The notes: generated by a model from the letters alone, not told the origin. Shown: positions 24,671 to 33,247, counted from the stretch's first letter. The stretch: DNA of 64,000 nucleotides from Alphaproteobacteria bacterium (GCA_024743215.1 JANSWZ010000010.1:1-64000), one strand, 5' to 3'. A program made the numbers and translations.

Positions 24671-25162
24671 TCAGTCTTCCCGGTAAGGAACGACCAGCGT
24701 GGGAATGGTTGCTCGGCGCAAAACGCGCTTGGCAACGGATCCTAGGAAAGTCTGGGAAAGCCCGTGATTGTGGGCCCCCAGAACAATCAGATCACATCCC
24801 AGTTCCTTTGCACGACGCAGAATGACTTCAGCAGGATATCCCTCGGTCACTTCAATGGACTGCACCTGATCACGAATGCCACGGTCTTCCGGTGGCAATT
24901 CAGCCCAGAAAGTCTTCTGCCGCTCCGTCAGAATGGCTTTGATATGTTCCGTCCTTGTTTTCATGGCGTTTTGACGTGATGTCTTGTCTTGCATGAACAT
25001 CTGCAAGGTAACTTTTGCATCCTCGCTCATGGGTTCACTCACATGGAGAACATGAAGCTTGGCGCCGGTTGCATTCGCCATGCTGGCAGCATGGCGAAGT
25101 GCAAAGGTTGAGTTCTTCGACAAATCTGTCGTGAACAGTATGTGTGTGACTGTTGGTTGCAT
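24671..25162 (-). CDS. Universal stress protein, TeaD-like
   Basis: A 163-residue UspA-domain protein with the nucleotide-binding motif G129-x2-HxG134-x6-G141-S142 (GAHNHGLSQTFLGS), so it is an ATP-binding member. It follows the large TRAP permease gene by 24 bp on the same strand. This dctP-Q-M-usp order is that of the Halomonas ectoine transporter TeaABC with TeaD, a USP that adjusts transporter activity in response to ATP. By analogy this protein may tune TRAP system 3; that is inference. Confidence 0.9.
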   Translation of the reverse strand: MQPTVTHILFTTDLSKNSTFALRHAASMANATGAKLHVLHVSEPMSEDAKVTLQMFMQDKTSRQNAMKTRTEHIKAILTERQKTFWAELPPEDRGIRDQVQSIEVTEGYPAEVILRRAKELGCDLIVLGAHNHGLSQTFLGSVAKRVLRRATIPTLVVPYRED

Positions 25163-25186
25163 GTTGTTTTCTTTCTGTACTCAGGA

Positions 25187-26527
25187 TCAGTAGCCAAAGA
25201 ACCGTGGCAGCCACAACGATATTTCAGGGAAGAATGCAATCACGAAAATCGCTGCAGTGTTGATGGCTGCAAAGGGCAATGCCTTGAGTGATATTTCCTC
25301 AATGGATATCTTCGATATCCCTGAGGCAATGAAGAGATTTTCACCCAGGGGCGGCGTTTGAAAGCCAATACCCAATGTACAGATCATGACCACACCAAAA
25401 TGGATGGGATCAATACCCACACTATAGGCAACAGGAAGCATCACCGGCACCAGGATCAAAATCGTCGCCAATGTTTCCATGAACATGCCCACAAACAGCA
25501 GGAAGAAGATGATCAGGAACCAGATCAGATAAATGTTGTCGGTAAACGATAACATCCCGTCTGCGATCACAGCCGGTATCTGGTTTTCCACCAACAGGCG
25601 TCCAAATACAGTCGCTGTGAACATAATCAACAATACGCGACCCGTTAGCCATGTGGTTGTTTCAAGCGCGGTAAAGAGCTTTTCCCATGACATTTCCCGA
25701 TAGATGAATGTGCCGACAATCAATGTGTAGAAAATAGCTACGATGGCCGCTTCGGTTGGCGTGAAGAAACCGGAATAGATACCGCCGAGAATGACAACCG
25801 GTGCCATCAGCGCCCAGAAACCACGATACAATTCGCACCAGATCTGGCGGGCCGACCACCCTTCTGTGGTTCCGACGTAATTGTTCTTCTTGGCAATAAA
25901 ATAGTTCACGATGAGCAGACTGCCTGCAATCAGGAACGCTGGCAGAAACCCTGCAATGAACAATTTCGGAATGGAAACAGTCTGGAAGTTTCCATGCAGT
26001 TCAACGGCAGCCGGGGGTGGTGGCATGCCGAGCGCCGCAATTCCGAAAATAATCAGCGGAATGGATGGCGGAATGACAATTCCCAGACCGCCAGCAGACG
26101 CTGTCACGGCAGATGAAAAGCCTTTTCCGTAGCCGCGCTGGATCATGGCCGGGATCATCAACATGCCGACCGCAGCAGTTGTTGCAGGGCCCGATCCGGA
26201 GATCGCACCAAAGAAGAGACAGGCCACCACTGTGGCAGCTGACATGCCGCCGGTGAACGGACCGGCGAAACTTTCTGCGACATTAATCAGTCTTCGGGAC
26301 AACCCCGCCGCCTCCATCAGGGCACCTGCAAGGATGAAGGCCGGAAGGGCCATGAGCGGAAATGAACCGACAGAGGTGTAAGCAATCTGGACGAATTTGA
26401 TCGGGTTTTCACCAAGATAGATGAATGAGATGAGCGTTGAAACGCCCAGTGCAACGGTGATCGGAGCGCCGATGAAAAGCAGCAGCAGGAACGATCCGAA
26501 TAGTATTAAAATGATTTCGCTTGCCAT
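25187..26527 (-). CDS. TRAP transporter large permease (DctM), system 3
   Basis: A 446-residue polytopic protein with DctM signatures FPLMALPAFILAGALMEAAG, GAISGSGPATTAAVGMLMIPAM, GLGIVIPPSIPLIIFGIAALG, YSGFFTPTEAAIVA and GFQTPPLGENLFIASGIS. A short insertion GMPPPPAAVELHGNFQTVSIPKLF after the IPPS motif makes it slightly longer than the other three copies in the window, as in several ectoine/C4-acid type DctM proteins. It lies 20 bp downstream of the DctQ gene. Confidence 0.93.
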   Translation of the reverse strand: MASEIILILFGSFLLLLFIGAPITVALGVSTLISFIYLGENPIKFVQIAYTSVGSFPLMALPAFILAGALMEAAGLSRRLINVAESFAGPFTGGMSAATVVACLFFGAISGSGPATTAAVGMLMIPAMIQRGYGKGFSSAVTASAGGLGIVIPPSIPLIIFGIAALGMPPPPAAVELHGNFQTVSIPKLFIAGFLPAFLIAGSLLIVNYFIAKKNNYVGTTEGWSARQIWCELYRGFWALMAPVVILGGIYSGFFTPTEAAIVAIFYTLIVGTFIYREMSWEKLFTALETTTWLTGRVLLIMFTATVFGRLLVENQIPAVIADGMLSFTDNIYLIWFLIIFFLLFVGMFMETLATILILVPVMLPVAYSVGIDPIHFGVVMICTLGIGFQTPPLGENLFIASGISKISIEEISLKALPFAAINTAAIFVIAFFPEISLWLPRFFGY

Positions 26528-26547
26528 TATGTATTCCTACCTGATCT

Positions 26548-27087
26548 TCAGCTTTTTGCGGCTTCGGTCTCGGACTTGATAGCCTCGAGATCGATGGAGT
26601 CGGGATCACGCATCTCTTCTTTGAGAATGATCTTCCGATAATTCACCTGCAGAATACGTATAGTCATCAATGTGAAAGCGATGGGCAAAACGATGTAAAC
26701 CCAGCTTAGATGGAAGCCCAATGTTTGCGAGGACTGAAACCGGTTCATCTTGTTGAAGATGAAATCAATCGAGAGATAGACAAAGTAGACATTGAAAAAC
26801 AGCCAGAATATATCGGCAAAAGCTTCGATATATTTGATCGTGCCATCCGGCAAAAATTTGAACTGGAATGTCACCCTGTTGTGGGCACCCATCTTGGCGG
26901 CATAGCTGGCCCCGAAGAACACAAACCAGACGAACATATAGATGGACAGTTCTTCAACCCATGAAAACGAAAACGAAAACAGGGTTCGCACAATGACCTG
27001 CAGAAACAGCAGGCAGACGAAAATTACCAGCAATGTCCTGCAAATGTAACTTTCGATATTATCGATTATGTTCCAAAACTTACTCAT
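26548..27087 (-). CDS. TRAP transporter small permease (DctQ), system 3
   Basis: A 179-residue protein with four membrane helices and the core FSWVEELSIYMFVWFVFFGASYAAKMGAHNRV. The C-terminus carries a charged tail (EEMRDPDSIDLEAIKSETEAAKS) that the other DctQ copies here lack and that could contact the stress protein or the large permease. A perfect hairpin precedes it. Confidence 0.9.
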   Translation of the reverse strand: MSKFWNIIDNIESYICRTLLVIFVCLLFLQVIVRTLFSFSFSWVEELSIYMFVWFVFFGASYAAKMGAHNRVTFQFKFLPDGTIKYIEAFADIFWLFFNVYFVYLSIDFIFNKMNRFQSSQTLGFHLSWVYIVLPIAFTLMTIRILQVNYRKIILKEEMRDPDSIDLEAIKSETEAAKS

Positions 27088-27109
27088 CTCACCCTCGCTT
27101 GGTGTGGAT

Positions 27110-27132
27110 GAAGAGCGCCGACGGCGCTCTTC
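27110..27132 (-). promoter_or_regulatory. Intercistronic hairpin, TRAP system 3
   Basis: GAAGAGCGCC-GAC-GGCGCTCTTC is a perfect 10-bp stem with a three-base loop between the binding-protein stop and the DctQ start. No U-run follows on the minus strand, pointing to message stabilisation or processing rather than termination. Confidence 0.75.
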
Positions 27133-27154
27133 AGGGTCAGTTTAAGCAGAAGGC

Positions 27155-28174
27155 TTATTCAGAAACCGGATCGCGGCCGATTGCCGACAGCATCGCGTTT
27201 ACTTTGTCAATTCCACCAACGCTATCGTAGAATTTCGGCCATACGGCTTTGGTTGCCAGGTCGATGAATTCTTTTTCATCGTTTTCTGCGTCGACAATTT
27301 CCATGCCGTGATCATCAATCAGGGATTGTTGAATTTCCGATTCCTTGTCGCGCAAATATTGTGCTGACGCTTCGGTAGCTGCCTGAGCGGCTTCGAGAAC
27401 GATTTTTTGATCGTCAGCAGACAGTTCTTGGAATACCTGTTCTGAAATGATCAGGGGCTCAATCAGAAAGAGGTAACGCAGATTGGTCGCGTATTTCTGG
27501 ATTTCGTAAAATTTCATTGCATTGATGGTGATGTAGGGTGTGTCCTGACCATCAACAACTTTGGTTTGCAGGCCGGCAAACGTTTCCGACCAAGCCATTG
27601 GAGTCGGGCTGATGCCCCAGGATTTGTAAGTGTCGATCATGATCTCGTTTTTTGGAACGCGGATCACCAGACCTTCCAGGTCAGCGACAGATCTAACTGG
27701 CTTTTTGGAGTTTGTAAGACGGCGGAAGCCGGCATAGGTCCAACCAACGATGCGAACACCTGCGTCTTCGATTGTGTTTTCAACCAGTTCCTGACCAATT
27801 GCGCCTTGCGTCAGCGTTTCTGCGTCTTCAAGGCTCAGCATGGCGTATGGCAAGGATAGAACGCCCACGCTTGGTGAGAAAGGCGTGATGTTGTTGATAG
27901 CCAGAATGGACATATCAAGCACGCCGATTGCAGCGTCATTGACCGTGTCCTGCTCGGAACCAAGCTGACCATTGAGGAAGAGTGTAGCGGTATGCTTGCC
28001 GCCAGACAGTTCTTCCAGTTTGGCTTTGAAGGCCAGACCACCAACTTCCTGTGTGCTGCCGCCGCTATCGCCGACTGCAACCTTGAAATTTTTGGCTGAG
28101 ACACCAGATACCGCAGCGACGGACAGCGCCGCCGTGATCATCAGAGCTTTCGAAATTTTGTTGAAATATTTCAT
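27155..28174 (-). CDS. TRAP periplasmic binding protein (DctP), system 3
   Basis: A 339-residue secreted protein. The start at 28174 (MKYFNKISKALMI) has CAGGAA seven bases upstream and begins a normal signal peptide (1-27, cleavage after VSA); an upstream in-frame start would precede it with a non-signal stretch. DctP features include GDSGGSTQEVGGLAFK, LNGQLGSEQDTVNDAAIG and the ligand-binding arginine in LVIRVPKNE. It heads the unit dctP-dctQ-dctM-usp and is divergent from a LysR gene. Confidence 0.92.
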   Translation of the reverse strand: MKYFNKISKALMITAALSVAAVSGVSAKNFKVAVGDSGGSTQEVGGLAFKAKLEELSGGKHTATLFLNGQLGSEQDTVNDAAIGVLDMSILAINNITPFSPSVGVLSLPYAMLSLEDAETLTQGAIGQELVENTIEDAGVRIVGWTYAGFRRLTNSKKPVRSVADLEGLVIRVPKNEIMIDTYKSWGISPTPMAWSETFAGLQTKVVDGQDTPYITINAMKFYEIQKYATNLRYLFLIEPLIISEQVFQELSADDQKIVLEAAQAATEASAQYLRDKESEIQQSLIDDHGMEIVDAENDEKEFIDLATKAVWPKFYDSVGGIDKVNAMLSAIGRDPVSE

Positions 28175-28368
28175 ATGAAGTTCCTGTGTTTGACAATGTA
28201 ACCGGAGCCACAATCAAAACGGAGGAAGGACAGAATGCCAGTCCGCTGGTTTGACTGTGAATAATCTTCCCACCTCCTCAAGAACGGATCATTTGGTCAA
28301 TGACCAGAACTCTGCAGTGATGGCAGCCTTTGGAACTTGGGCTACAGACTACGCTAGCAACTGGACAA

Positions 28369-28416
28369 TGTTTCAGAAATACGAAACAATGAATTGGTAA
28401 TTTCAGTTTTATGAAA
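28369..28416. promoter_or_regulatory. GAAAC-type operator dyads before LysR
   Basis: Two related inverted repeats lie in the divergent gap between system 3 dctP and the LysR gene: TGTTTC-N8-GAAACA at 28369-28388 and TTTCA-GTTTTA-TGAAA at 28401-28416. The second is only 8 bp from the LysR ATG. Shared TTTC/GAAA arms suggest two binding sites for the same LysR dimer and autoregulation. Confidence 0.6.
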
Positions 28417-28424
28417 CCTTTTTC

Positions 28425-29345
28425 ATGGCAAAAACAGCGCTTCTGCGGCGTCTCAGTGACACTGACCTCCGGCTGTTACGCGTATTTCGCGCAGTCGCTG
28501 ATTGTGGGGGCGTGTCGGCAGCAGAGCTTGAGCTGAACATCGGACGTTCAACGATCAGCCGACATCTGACAGATCTGGAACTGCGTCTGGGAAGCAAACT
28601 TTGCCATCGCGGGCCATCGGGATTTTCTCTCACAAATGAAGGTGTGCGAATTTACCAGGCGGCTCTTCAGCTGTTTTCAGCTATGCATGATTTTCAGTCC
28701 GAGGTGGATGAGACCAACCATTCAATTACTGGTCGGCTGTCAATTGCCTTTTTTGACAAGAATATGACCAATGCTCATGCCGATATTCCACTCGCTATCC
28801 GCAAATTTGAGAAACTGGCGCCCAAGGTTGAGGTGGAATTGCATGTTGAACCAATCAACGCGATTGAAACGGGTGTGCTCAATGGCACACACCAGCTTGG
28901 CATCGTCGCTATGCACAAGAAATCAGACAATCTGAATTACCATTTTTTGTATCACGAAGAGATGCACTTATATTGCAGCAATCATCATGAGCTTTTTAAC
29001 TACCCGGACGAGACGATTACACGCACCGAGGTGCAAAAACACAAATATGCTGCCTTCGCTTTTCACTCTCCAAACATGATGGCCAGTCATGACTGGAAGC
29101 TACGGCGCAGCGGAACTGTGAACAATGAAGAAGCGCTGGCAATGCTGATACTGGCTGGAAGCTACATTGGCTTCCTGCCCACCCATTTCACCAGGCAATT
29201 CACCGAACAGGGCTTAATGCGGGCTGTGCGACCCGATATTTATCATTACCGAAGTGATCATGCGGCCATTGTGCGCAAGATACCGCGCATGCCCCGGCGG
29301 GTTGAGAAGTTTCTGAACTGTTTGATCGATGCCCATACGGTCTGA
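28425..29345 (+). CDS. LysR-family transcriptional regulator (system 3)
   Basis: A 306-residue LysR protein. The HTH is displaced slightly from the N-terminus (residues 10-70: DTDLRLLRVFRAVADCGGVSAAELELNIGRSTISRHLTDLE), and the effector domain begins near 100. In sequence it resembles LysR members that start with a short basic extension. It is divergent from the TeaABCD-like TRAP unit with a 250-bp gap that carries two matching dyads, so it is the probable regulator of that unit. Confidence 0.92.
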   Translation: MAKTALLRRLSDTDLRLLRVFRAVADCGGVSAAELELNIGRSTISRHLTDLELRLGSKLCHRGPSGFSLTNEGVRIYQAALQLFSAMHDFQSEVDETNHSITGRLSIAFFDKNMTNAHADIPLAIRKFEKLAPKVEVELHVEPINAIETGVLNGTHQLGIVAMHKKSDNLNYHFLYHEEMHLYCSNHHELFNYPDETITRTEVQKHKYAAFAFHSPNMMASHDWKLRRSGTVNNEEALAMLILAGSYIGFLPTHFTRQFTEQGLMRAVRPDIYHYRSDHAAIVRKIPRMPRRVEKFLNCLIDAHTV

Positions 29346-29395
29346 AGCGATGGTGGCATGGCTTGGATACCGGAGGTAAATCCGCTGGAACCAAG

Positions 29396-30637
29396 TCAGC
29401 CGGAACTATTCAGGTCTGACTGTTTTTTCAAGAATTCATCTGCAATGATTTCCCCGATCTGCTGGCAGTCTTCCACACTAAAGCTGAGTGGAATGCGCAT
29501 ATCCATAATCCGCTTCAACACAAGTATTGTCTGATCAAGAGATTGGTTCTGGGCATAACGCCAACTGTCAAACCGGCTTGTGAAGCCAACAGGATTGGCA
29601 TCGCCAAACCATTTCAGTTCAACACCACGGGCAAGGCACGCAGTCAAAAAATGCCGACAGGCTTCATCATCCCAGTTCGGGACCAAAAACTGAAATGATG
29701 AACCGACATAGAATTCCTGTTGTGGTCGAACGGGTATCTTCAATCCCGGAACGGCTTGCAGGGATTGTTCCATCATTTGATAGCGATGGTTCCAACGCCC
29801 AATATTCTGGTCCAGCCGTTTAAGCTGTGGTCGCAGGATGGCGGCCCGCAGATTGTCCATACGTGAGGAACAGTTCGGCATATCCAGGCGGGCCTCGGCA
29901 TGGGCGTCCATATCTGGCCGAGCGAGGTGTTTTTCATAGAGCATGTAAGACCCGGAAAGGATGGACGCCTTTGCCATCAATTCGGGATCATCTGATGTCA
30001 GCAATCCGCCTTCGCCGCTATTGATGTGTTTGTAAGTCTGCGTGCTGAAGCATGCAGCCAGACCAAAATTTCCGCTTTTGGTACCGCTCCATTTGGCACC
30101 CATTGTGTGGGCGCAATCTTCAATCATCTGTGCACCATGCTGTTTCAGCAATGCGCAAAGTTTTTCCATGGGTGCGATATGCCCCCGCATATGGGACAGC
30201 ATCAATGTCTTGGCACCTGTTGAGGCCAGTTTGGCGGCCAGATCATCCAGGTCAATCGTGAGATTATCATTGGTCTCGACAAAGACAGGCTCAGCCCCCA
30301 CGGCCGAAATGGCTCCGGGAACCGGCGCCAGTGTAAATGCATTGGTCAGAACTGGATCGCCAGCTTGAACACCTGACGCGCGTAGCGCAATCTGCATGGC
30401 TGTTCCGCCGGAAGCTGTTGCCAGGCAGAATGCACTGCCCTGATAAGACGCATATTCACGTTCCCATTCAGCCGTTTCGCCATATTCGCCAGGCAGCGTA
30501 TTATATCGGTGCAAGCGCCCGGATTGCAGAACTTTGACAGCCTCATCAATGGCATCGGCAGGAATTGGTTCCTGTTGTGTAAAAGGCTTGTTGAAAACGG
30601 CTTGTGGCATCAGGGGCTCGATTGCTGTCTGCGGCAT
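29396..30637 (-). CDS. DegT/DnrJ/EryC1-family aminotransferase
   Basis: A 413-residue sugar-aminotransferase-family PLP enzyme. D174 (IEDCAHTMGA) contacts the cofactor nitrogen and K203 (STQTYKHINSGEGGLL) forms the Schiff base; AFTLAPVPGAI and HMRGHIAPMEKL are family segments. DegT-family enzymes aminate keto-sugar nucleotides, but no nucleotide-sugar or glycosyltransferase gene is nearby. It lies 18 bp downstream of a cupin gene and divergent from a GntR regulator and TRAP system 4, so a catabolic or small-molecule role is possible. Confidence 0.88.
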   Translation of the reverse strand: MPQTAIEPLMPQAVFNKPFTQQEPIPADAIDEAVKVLQSGRLHRYNTLPGEYGETAEWEREYASYQGSAFCLATASGGTAMQIALRASGVQAGDPVLTNAFTLAPVPGAISAVGAEPVFVETNDNLTIDLDDLAAKLASTGAKTLMLSHMRGHIAPMEKLCALLKQHGAQMIEDCAHTMGAKWSGTKSGNFGLAACFSTQTYKHINSGEGGLLTSDDPELMAKASILSGSYMLYEKHLARPDMDAHAEARLDMPNCSSRMDNLRAAILRPQLKRLDQNIGRWNHRYQMMEQSLQAVPGLKIPVRPQQEFYVGSSFQFLVPNWDDEACRHFLTACLARGVELKWFGDANPVGFTSRFDSWRYAQNQSLDQTILVLKRIMDMRIPLSFSVEDCQQIGEIIADEFLKKQSDLNSSG

Positions 30638-30655
30638 CTGGGCAATGCTGCGATC

Positions 30656-30979
30656 CTAAAGGAAATCATCGCGGCGTGGGGTGAAAGTATCGATCAACTC
30701 TCCGGCTTCCACACACTGGCAACCATGCACGGCATTGGCTGGAATAATAAGTGAATCGCCTTGAACGAGATCAAAGTCTTCTCCTGCAATATGGAACCGA
30801 AATCTGCCGGAGTTCACATAAGTGGATTGTAGATGTGGATGCTGGTGCAGCGCGCCTTCAGCATTTTTTTCGAAGCGAAAGATAACAGTCATCATTTCCG
30901 GTGCATCTGAAAGAACCTGACGTGTCACACCTTTGTCAGGGCTGATAACCGGAAACTCGGAACGTTTGGTTGCTTGCAT
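30656..30979 (-). CDS. Small cupin-domain protein
   Basis: A 107-residue single cupin. Motif 1 supplies H45 and H47 (LHQHPHLQSTYVNSG) but has Q51 where the metal-binding glutamate is expected; motif 2 supplies H85 (IIPANAVHG). A three-histidine metal site is therefore likely. Such small cupins act as isomerases, dioxygenases or lyases, or as binding proteins. It is first in a two-gene unit with the DegT-family aminotransferase. Its promoter region carries one member of a mirrored operator pair shared with the GntR gene. Confidence 0.82.
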   Translation of the reverse strand: MQATKRSEFPVISPDKGVTRQVLSDAPEMMTVIFRFEKNAEGALHQHPHLQSTYVNSGRFRFHIAGEDFDLVQGDSLIIPANAVHGCQCVEAGELIDTFTPRRDDFL

Positions 30980-31055
30980 TATAGGGGCCTCGAATTGTGG
31001 TAGGGCGTGACTAAGGAAACGGTTCAGATATGTGTTTGCAGCTTTACTGTCAGTT

Positions 31056-31080
31056 TAGACCATAATTTGCCAATGTTAAA
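31056..31080 (-). promoter_or_regulatory. Mirror operator/promoter element, cupin side
   Basis: This 25-base stretch matches 23 of 25 positions with the reverse complement of 31193-31217. Read toward the cupin gene it contains TTAACA as a -35-like hexamer, followed 16 bases later by TAAACT as a -10-like hexamer; the conserved middle TTGGCAAATTATG sits in the spacer, where a repressor would block the promoter. Confidence 0.65.
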
Positions 31081-31192
31081 TCTGCTCTTCGGTCATCAGA
31101 TCAGCGCACCTCAGTCCACAGTCATCTCGTCCCATGCTCTCTGGGCTGTATTCTCGGCCGCGTTGCACGAACTAATTTAGCCCATCAACTGG

Positions 31193-31217
31193 TTTAACAT
31201 TGGCCAATTATGTTCTA
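31193..31217 (+). promoter_or_regulatory. Mirror operator/promoter element, GntR side
   Basis: Reverse-complement partner of 31056-31080 (23 of 25 identical). Read toward the GntR gene it has TTAACA at 31194-31199 and TAGTAT at 31216-31221, spaced by 16 bases, with TTGGCCAATTATG in the spacer. The start codon of the GntR gene is 34 bp downstream. Confidence 0.65.
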
Positions 31218-31250
31218 GTATGGTAGTCACAGTCATCTCAAGAGTGCGCC

Positions 31251-31982
31251 ATGAATAATTCTGCCAATCCAACAACAACCAGATTTTCCGGAACTTCCGG
31301 CCTGCGCCAGCGGTCCGAGCAAATTCGGCGTACCAATACGGATGACATTTTCGACAAGATCTACGCCGACATCACGACCCTTCGCCTGAAGCCAGGAACA
31401 AAGGTGTCAGAAGTGGAAATTGCGCGCCAGTTTGATGTCTCGCGTCAACCCGTTCGTGAAGCCTTTATTCGGTTGAGCAATATGGGGCTGTTACTGGTTC
31501 GGCCCCAGCGCGCCACCATCGTCAAGAAGATTTCGTTGAAGGATATTGCCGATTCCCGTTTTGTCCGCAAAGCGATCGAAGTTGAAGTCGTGAGTGTAGC
31601 CAGCCAAAAGTTTGATAAATCTCACGAAGCAGCGTTTGATGAAAATCTGGCGTTGCAGAGTGAAGCAGTCAAGAACAACGATTTTCAGTCGTTCAAGGAA
31701 CTGGATTCTCAGTTTCATAAACTTTTATGTCTGGTCGCCGACAGCGAGCTTGCCTATCGGACGATTTCGGAGAGCAAACTTCAGGTGGATCGCCTGTGCG
31801 CCTTTGCCTTGTCGCGTCGCACCGAGTTCAAAGATGTGTATCAGGATCATATCAAGATGTATGACTTTCTGAAACAGGGTGATGCAGATGCTCTTGTCGC
31901 TCTGATGCGCTTGCACCTGTCCCGGCTGGATTCGACAATTGCTGAAGCGACCGCTTCCAATCAGGACTTTTTCGTCGACTGA
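31251..31982 (+). CDS. GntR-family regulator, FadR/FCD type
   Basis: A 243-residue regulator. The winged HTH is at about 35-95 (KVSEVEIARQFDVSRQPVREAFIRLSNMGLL). The C-terminal FCD domain is all-helical with the acidic/histidine positions used for metal and ligand binding (ELDSQFHKLL, DHIKMYDFL, LMRLHLSRL). FCD members usually sense carboxylic acids. It sits between the divergent cupin-DegT unit and TRAP system 4 on its own strand, and mirrored sites in its promoter suggest it represses itself and the cupin side. A separate 24-bp dyad precedes the TRAP genes. Confidence 0.92.
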   Translation: MNNSANPTTTRFSGTSGLRQRSEQIRRTNTDDIFDKIYADITTLRLKPGTKVSEVEIARQFDVSRQPVREAFIRLSNMGLLLVRPQRATIVKKISLKDIADSRFVRKAIEVEVVSVASQKFDKSHEAAFDENLALQSEAVKNNDFQSFKELDSQFHKLLCLVADSELAYRTISESKLQVDRLCAFALSRRTEFKDVYQDHIKMYDFLKQGDADALVALMRLHLSRLDSTIAEATASNQDFFVD

Positions 31983-32024
31983 CGAAGAAACCTGCGTAAC
32001 GCTCCCAAATGAAAAAAGTGAAAA

Positions 32025-32078
32025 ACCAGTTTGGAGTAAAAAACTGGTATACTAGTATAGTTTCCTATGGTAGACCAT
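32025..32078. promoter_or_regulatory. Dyads upstream of TRAP system 4
   Basis: ACCAGTTT-N8-AAACTGGT (32025-32048) is a perfect 8-bp inverted repeat, and ATGGT-AG-ACCAT (32067-32078) a second, smaller one. Between them lies CTAGTAT, also present in the GntR promoter at 31215-31221. They are about 80-130 bp upstream of dctP system 4 and are candidate GntR sites. Confidence 0.55.
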
Positions 32079-32157
32079 GCAAAGGCAAGATTGAGTTTCG
32101 CTCATTCCTGCCGTTTTAATTTGCTGCTGACATAAATGACCGTTCTGGGAGGAACTT

Positions 32158-33162
32158 ATGAGTATTTCGTCGAAATTCAGAAGACTGGCGCTTTGCAGCG
32201 CTCTGGCTCTTACATTTGCTGCTGGTGCCATTGGTACGCAAACTGCAGATGCAAAAGACATTCGTGGCTGGAACATCCATGTTGAGGACTATCCGGTATC
32301 CATCGCGATGGAATCGTTTCTGAAAGAAGTCGCAGAAAAGACAGAAGGCCGCATCAGCGGCAAGATTTTCCACAATGGCGTGCTGGGCTCACAGCCTGAT
32401 GCAATTGAGCAGGTCCGCCTCGGTGCCATCGATTTTGGTGAATTCAGCCTCGGACCAATGGGTCAGGTCATTCCTGAGACCAATGTTGTCTCGCTGCCTT
32501 TCATCTTCAAAAGCATTCCGCAAATGTACCGCCTGATGGATGGTGAAGCGGGCGCGAAAATCGCTGAAGGCATGGAGAAAAAAGGCCTGATCGCTGTCGG
32601 TTGGTATGATGCTGGTGCGCGCTCCTTCTATACCTCCAAACGTGCCATCAACACGCCGGATGATGTAAAGGGCCTCAAAGTTCGCGTCATGAACAATGAT
32701 CTGTTCGTTGGCATGATTGAATCCATGGGCGGCAACGCAACACCAATGGCATTTGGTGAAGTCTTCCAGTCCTTGAAGACAGGCGTTGTGGATGGAGCGG
32801 AAAACAATCCGCCATCCTATGAGTCCACCAACCACTTTGAAGTAGCACAGTTCTATTCGCTGTCCGAGCATCTGATCATCCCAGAATGCCTGTGCATCAG
32901 CAAACGAACATGGGACAGCTGGTCTGCTGAAGATCAGGAAATCGTTCGTGCTGCAGGTCAAGCAAGTGCAGAGCTGCAGCGTGAGTTGTGGCAGGCACGT
33001 GAAATGAAAAGCATGGAAAAAGTTGCGGCCGGTGGCACAATGGTCAACAAAATCGACGACAAGGCACCATTCCAGGCAGCCATGACGCCGGTTTATGACA
33101 AATTCCTGGCTGCAAATCCTGACCTGACAGATCTGGTGAACTTGATCCGCAACGCGGACTAA
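32158..33162 (+). CDS. TRAP periplasmic binding protein (DctP), system 4
   Basis: A 334-residue secreted protein with a signal peptide of about 32 residues (cleavage near TADA) and DctP features: VEDYPVSIAMESFLKEV, FHNGVLGSQPDAIEQVRLG, and the ligand arginine in LKVRVMNND. GGGAGG lies eight bases before the ATG. It heads a plus-strand TRAP operon downstream of the GntR gene. A terminator-like hairpin follows it. Confidence 0.92.
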   Translation: MSISSKFRRLALCSALALTFAAGAIGTQTADAKDIRGWNIHVEDYPVSIAMESFLKEVAEKTEGRISGKIFHNGVLGSQPDAIEQVRLGAIDFGEFSLGPMGQVIPETNVVSLPFIFKSIPQMYRLMDGEAGAKIAEGMEKKGLIAVGWYDAGARSFYTSKRAINTPDDVKGLKVRVMNNDLFVGMIESMGGNATPMAFGEVFQSLKTGVVDGAENNPPSYESTNHFEVAQFYSLSEHLIIPECLCISKRTWDSWSAEDQEIVRAAGQASAELQRELWQAREMKSMEKVAAGGTMVNKIDDKAPFQAAMTPVYDKFLAANPDLTDLVNLIRNAD

Positions 33163-33181
33163 GGTCACACTCTGACACTGA

Positions 33182-33219
33182 CCCGCGCCTTCATGTCCGG
33201 CGAGGACAAAAGGCGCGGG
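33182..33219 (+). terminator. Terminator-like hairpin after dctP system 4
   Basis: CCCGCGCCTT pairs perfectly with AAGGCGCGGG across an 18-base loop that itself contains GTCC-GGCGA-GGAC. It is followed by CTTTTCTT on the plus strand. This looks like a partial intrinsic terminator between the binding-protein and DctQ genes that would reduce permease expression. Confidence 0.7.
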
Positions 33220-33247
33220 CTTTTCTTGGCTAAATGACAGGTGCCCC

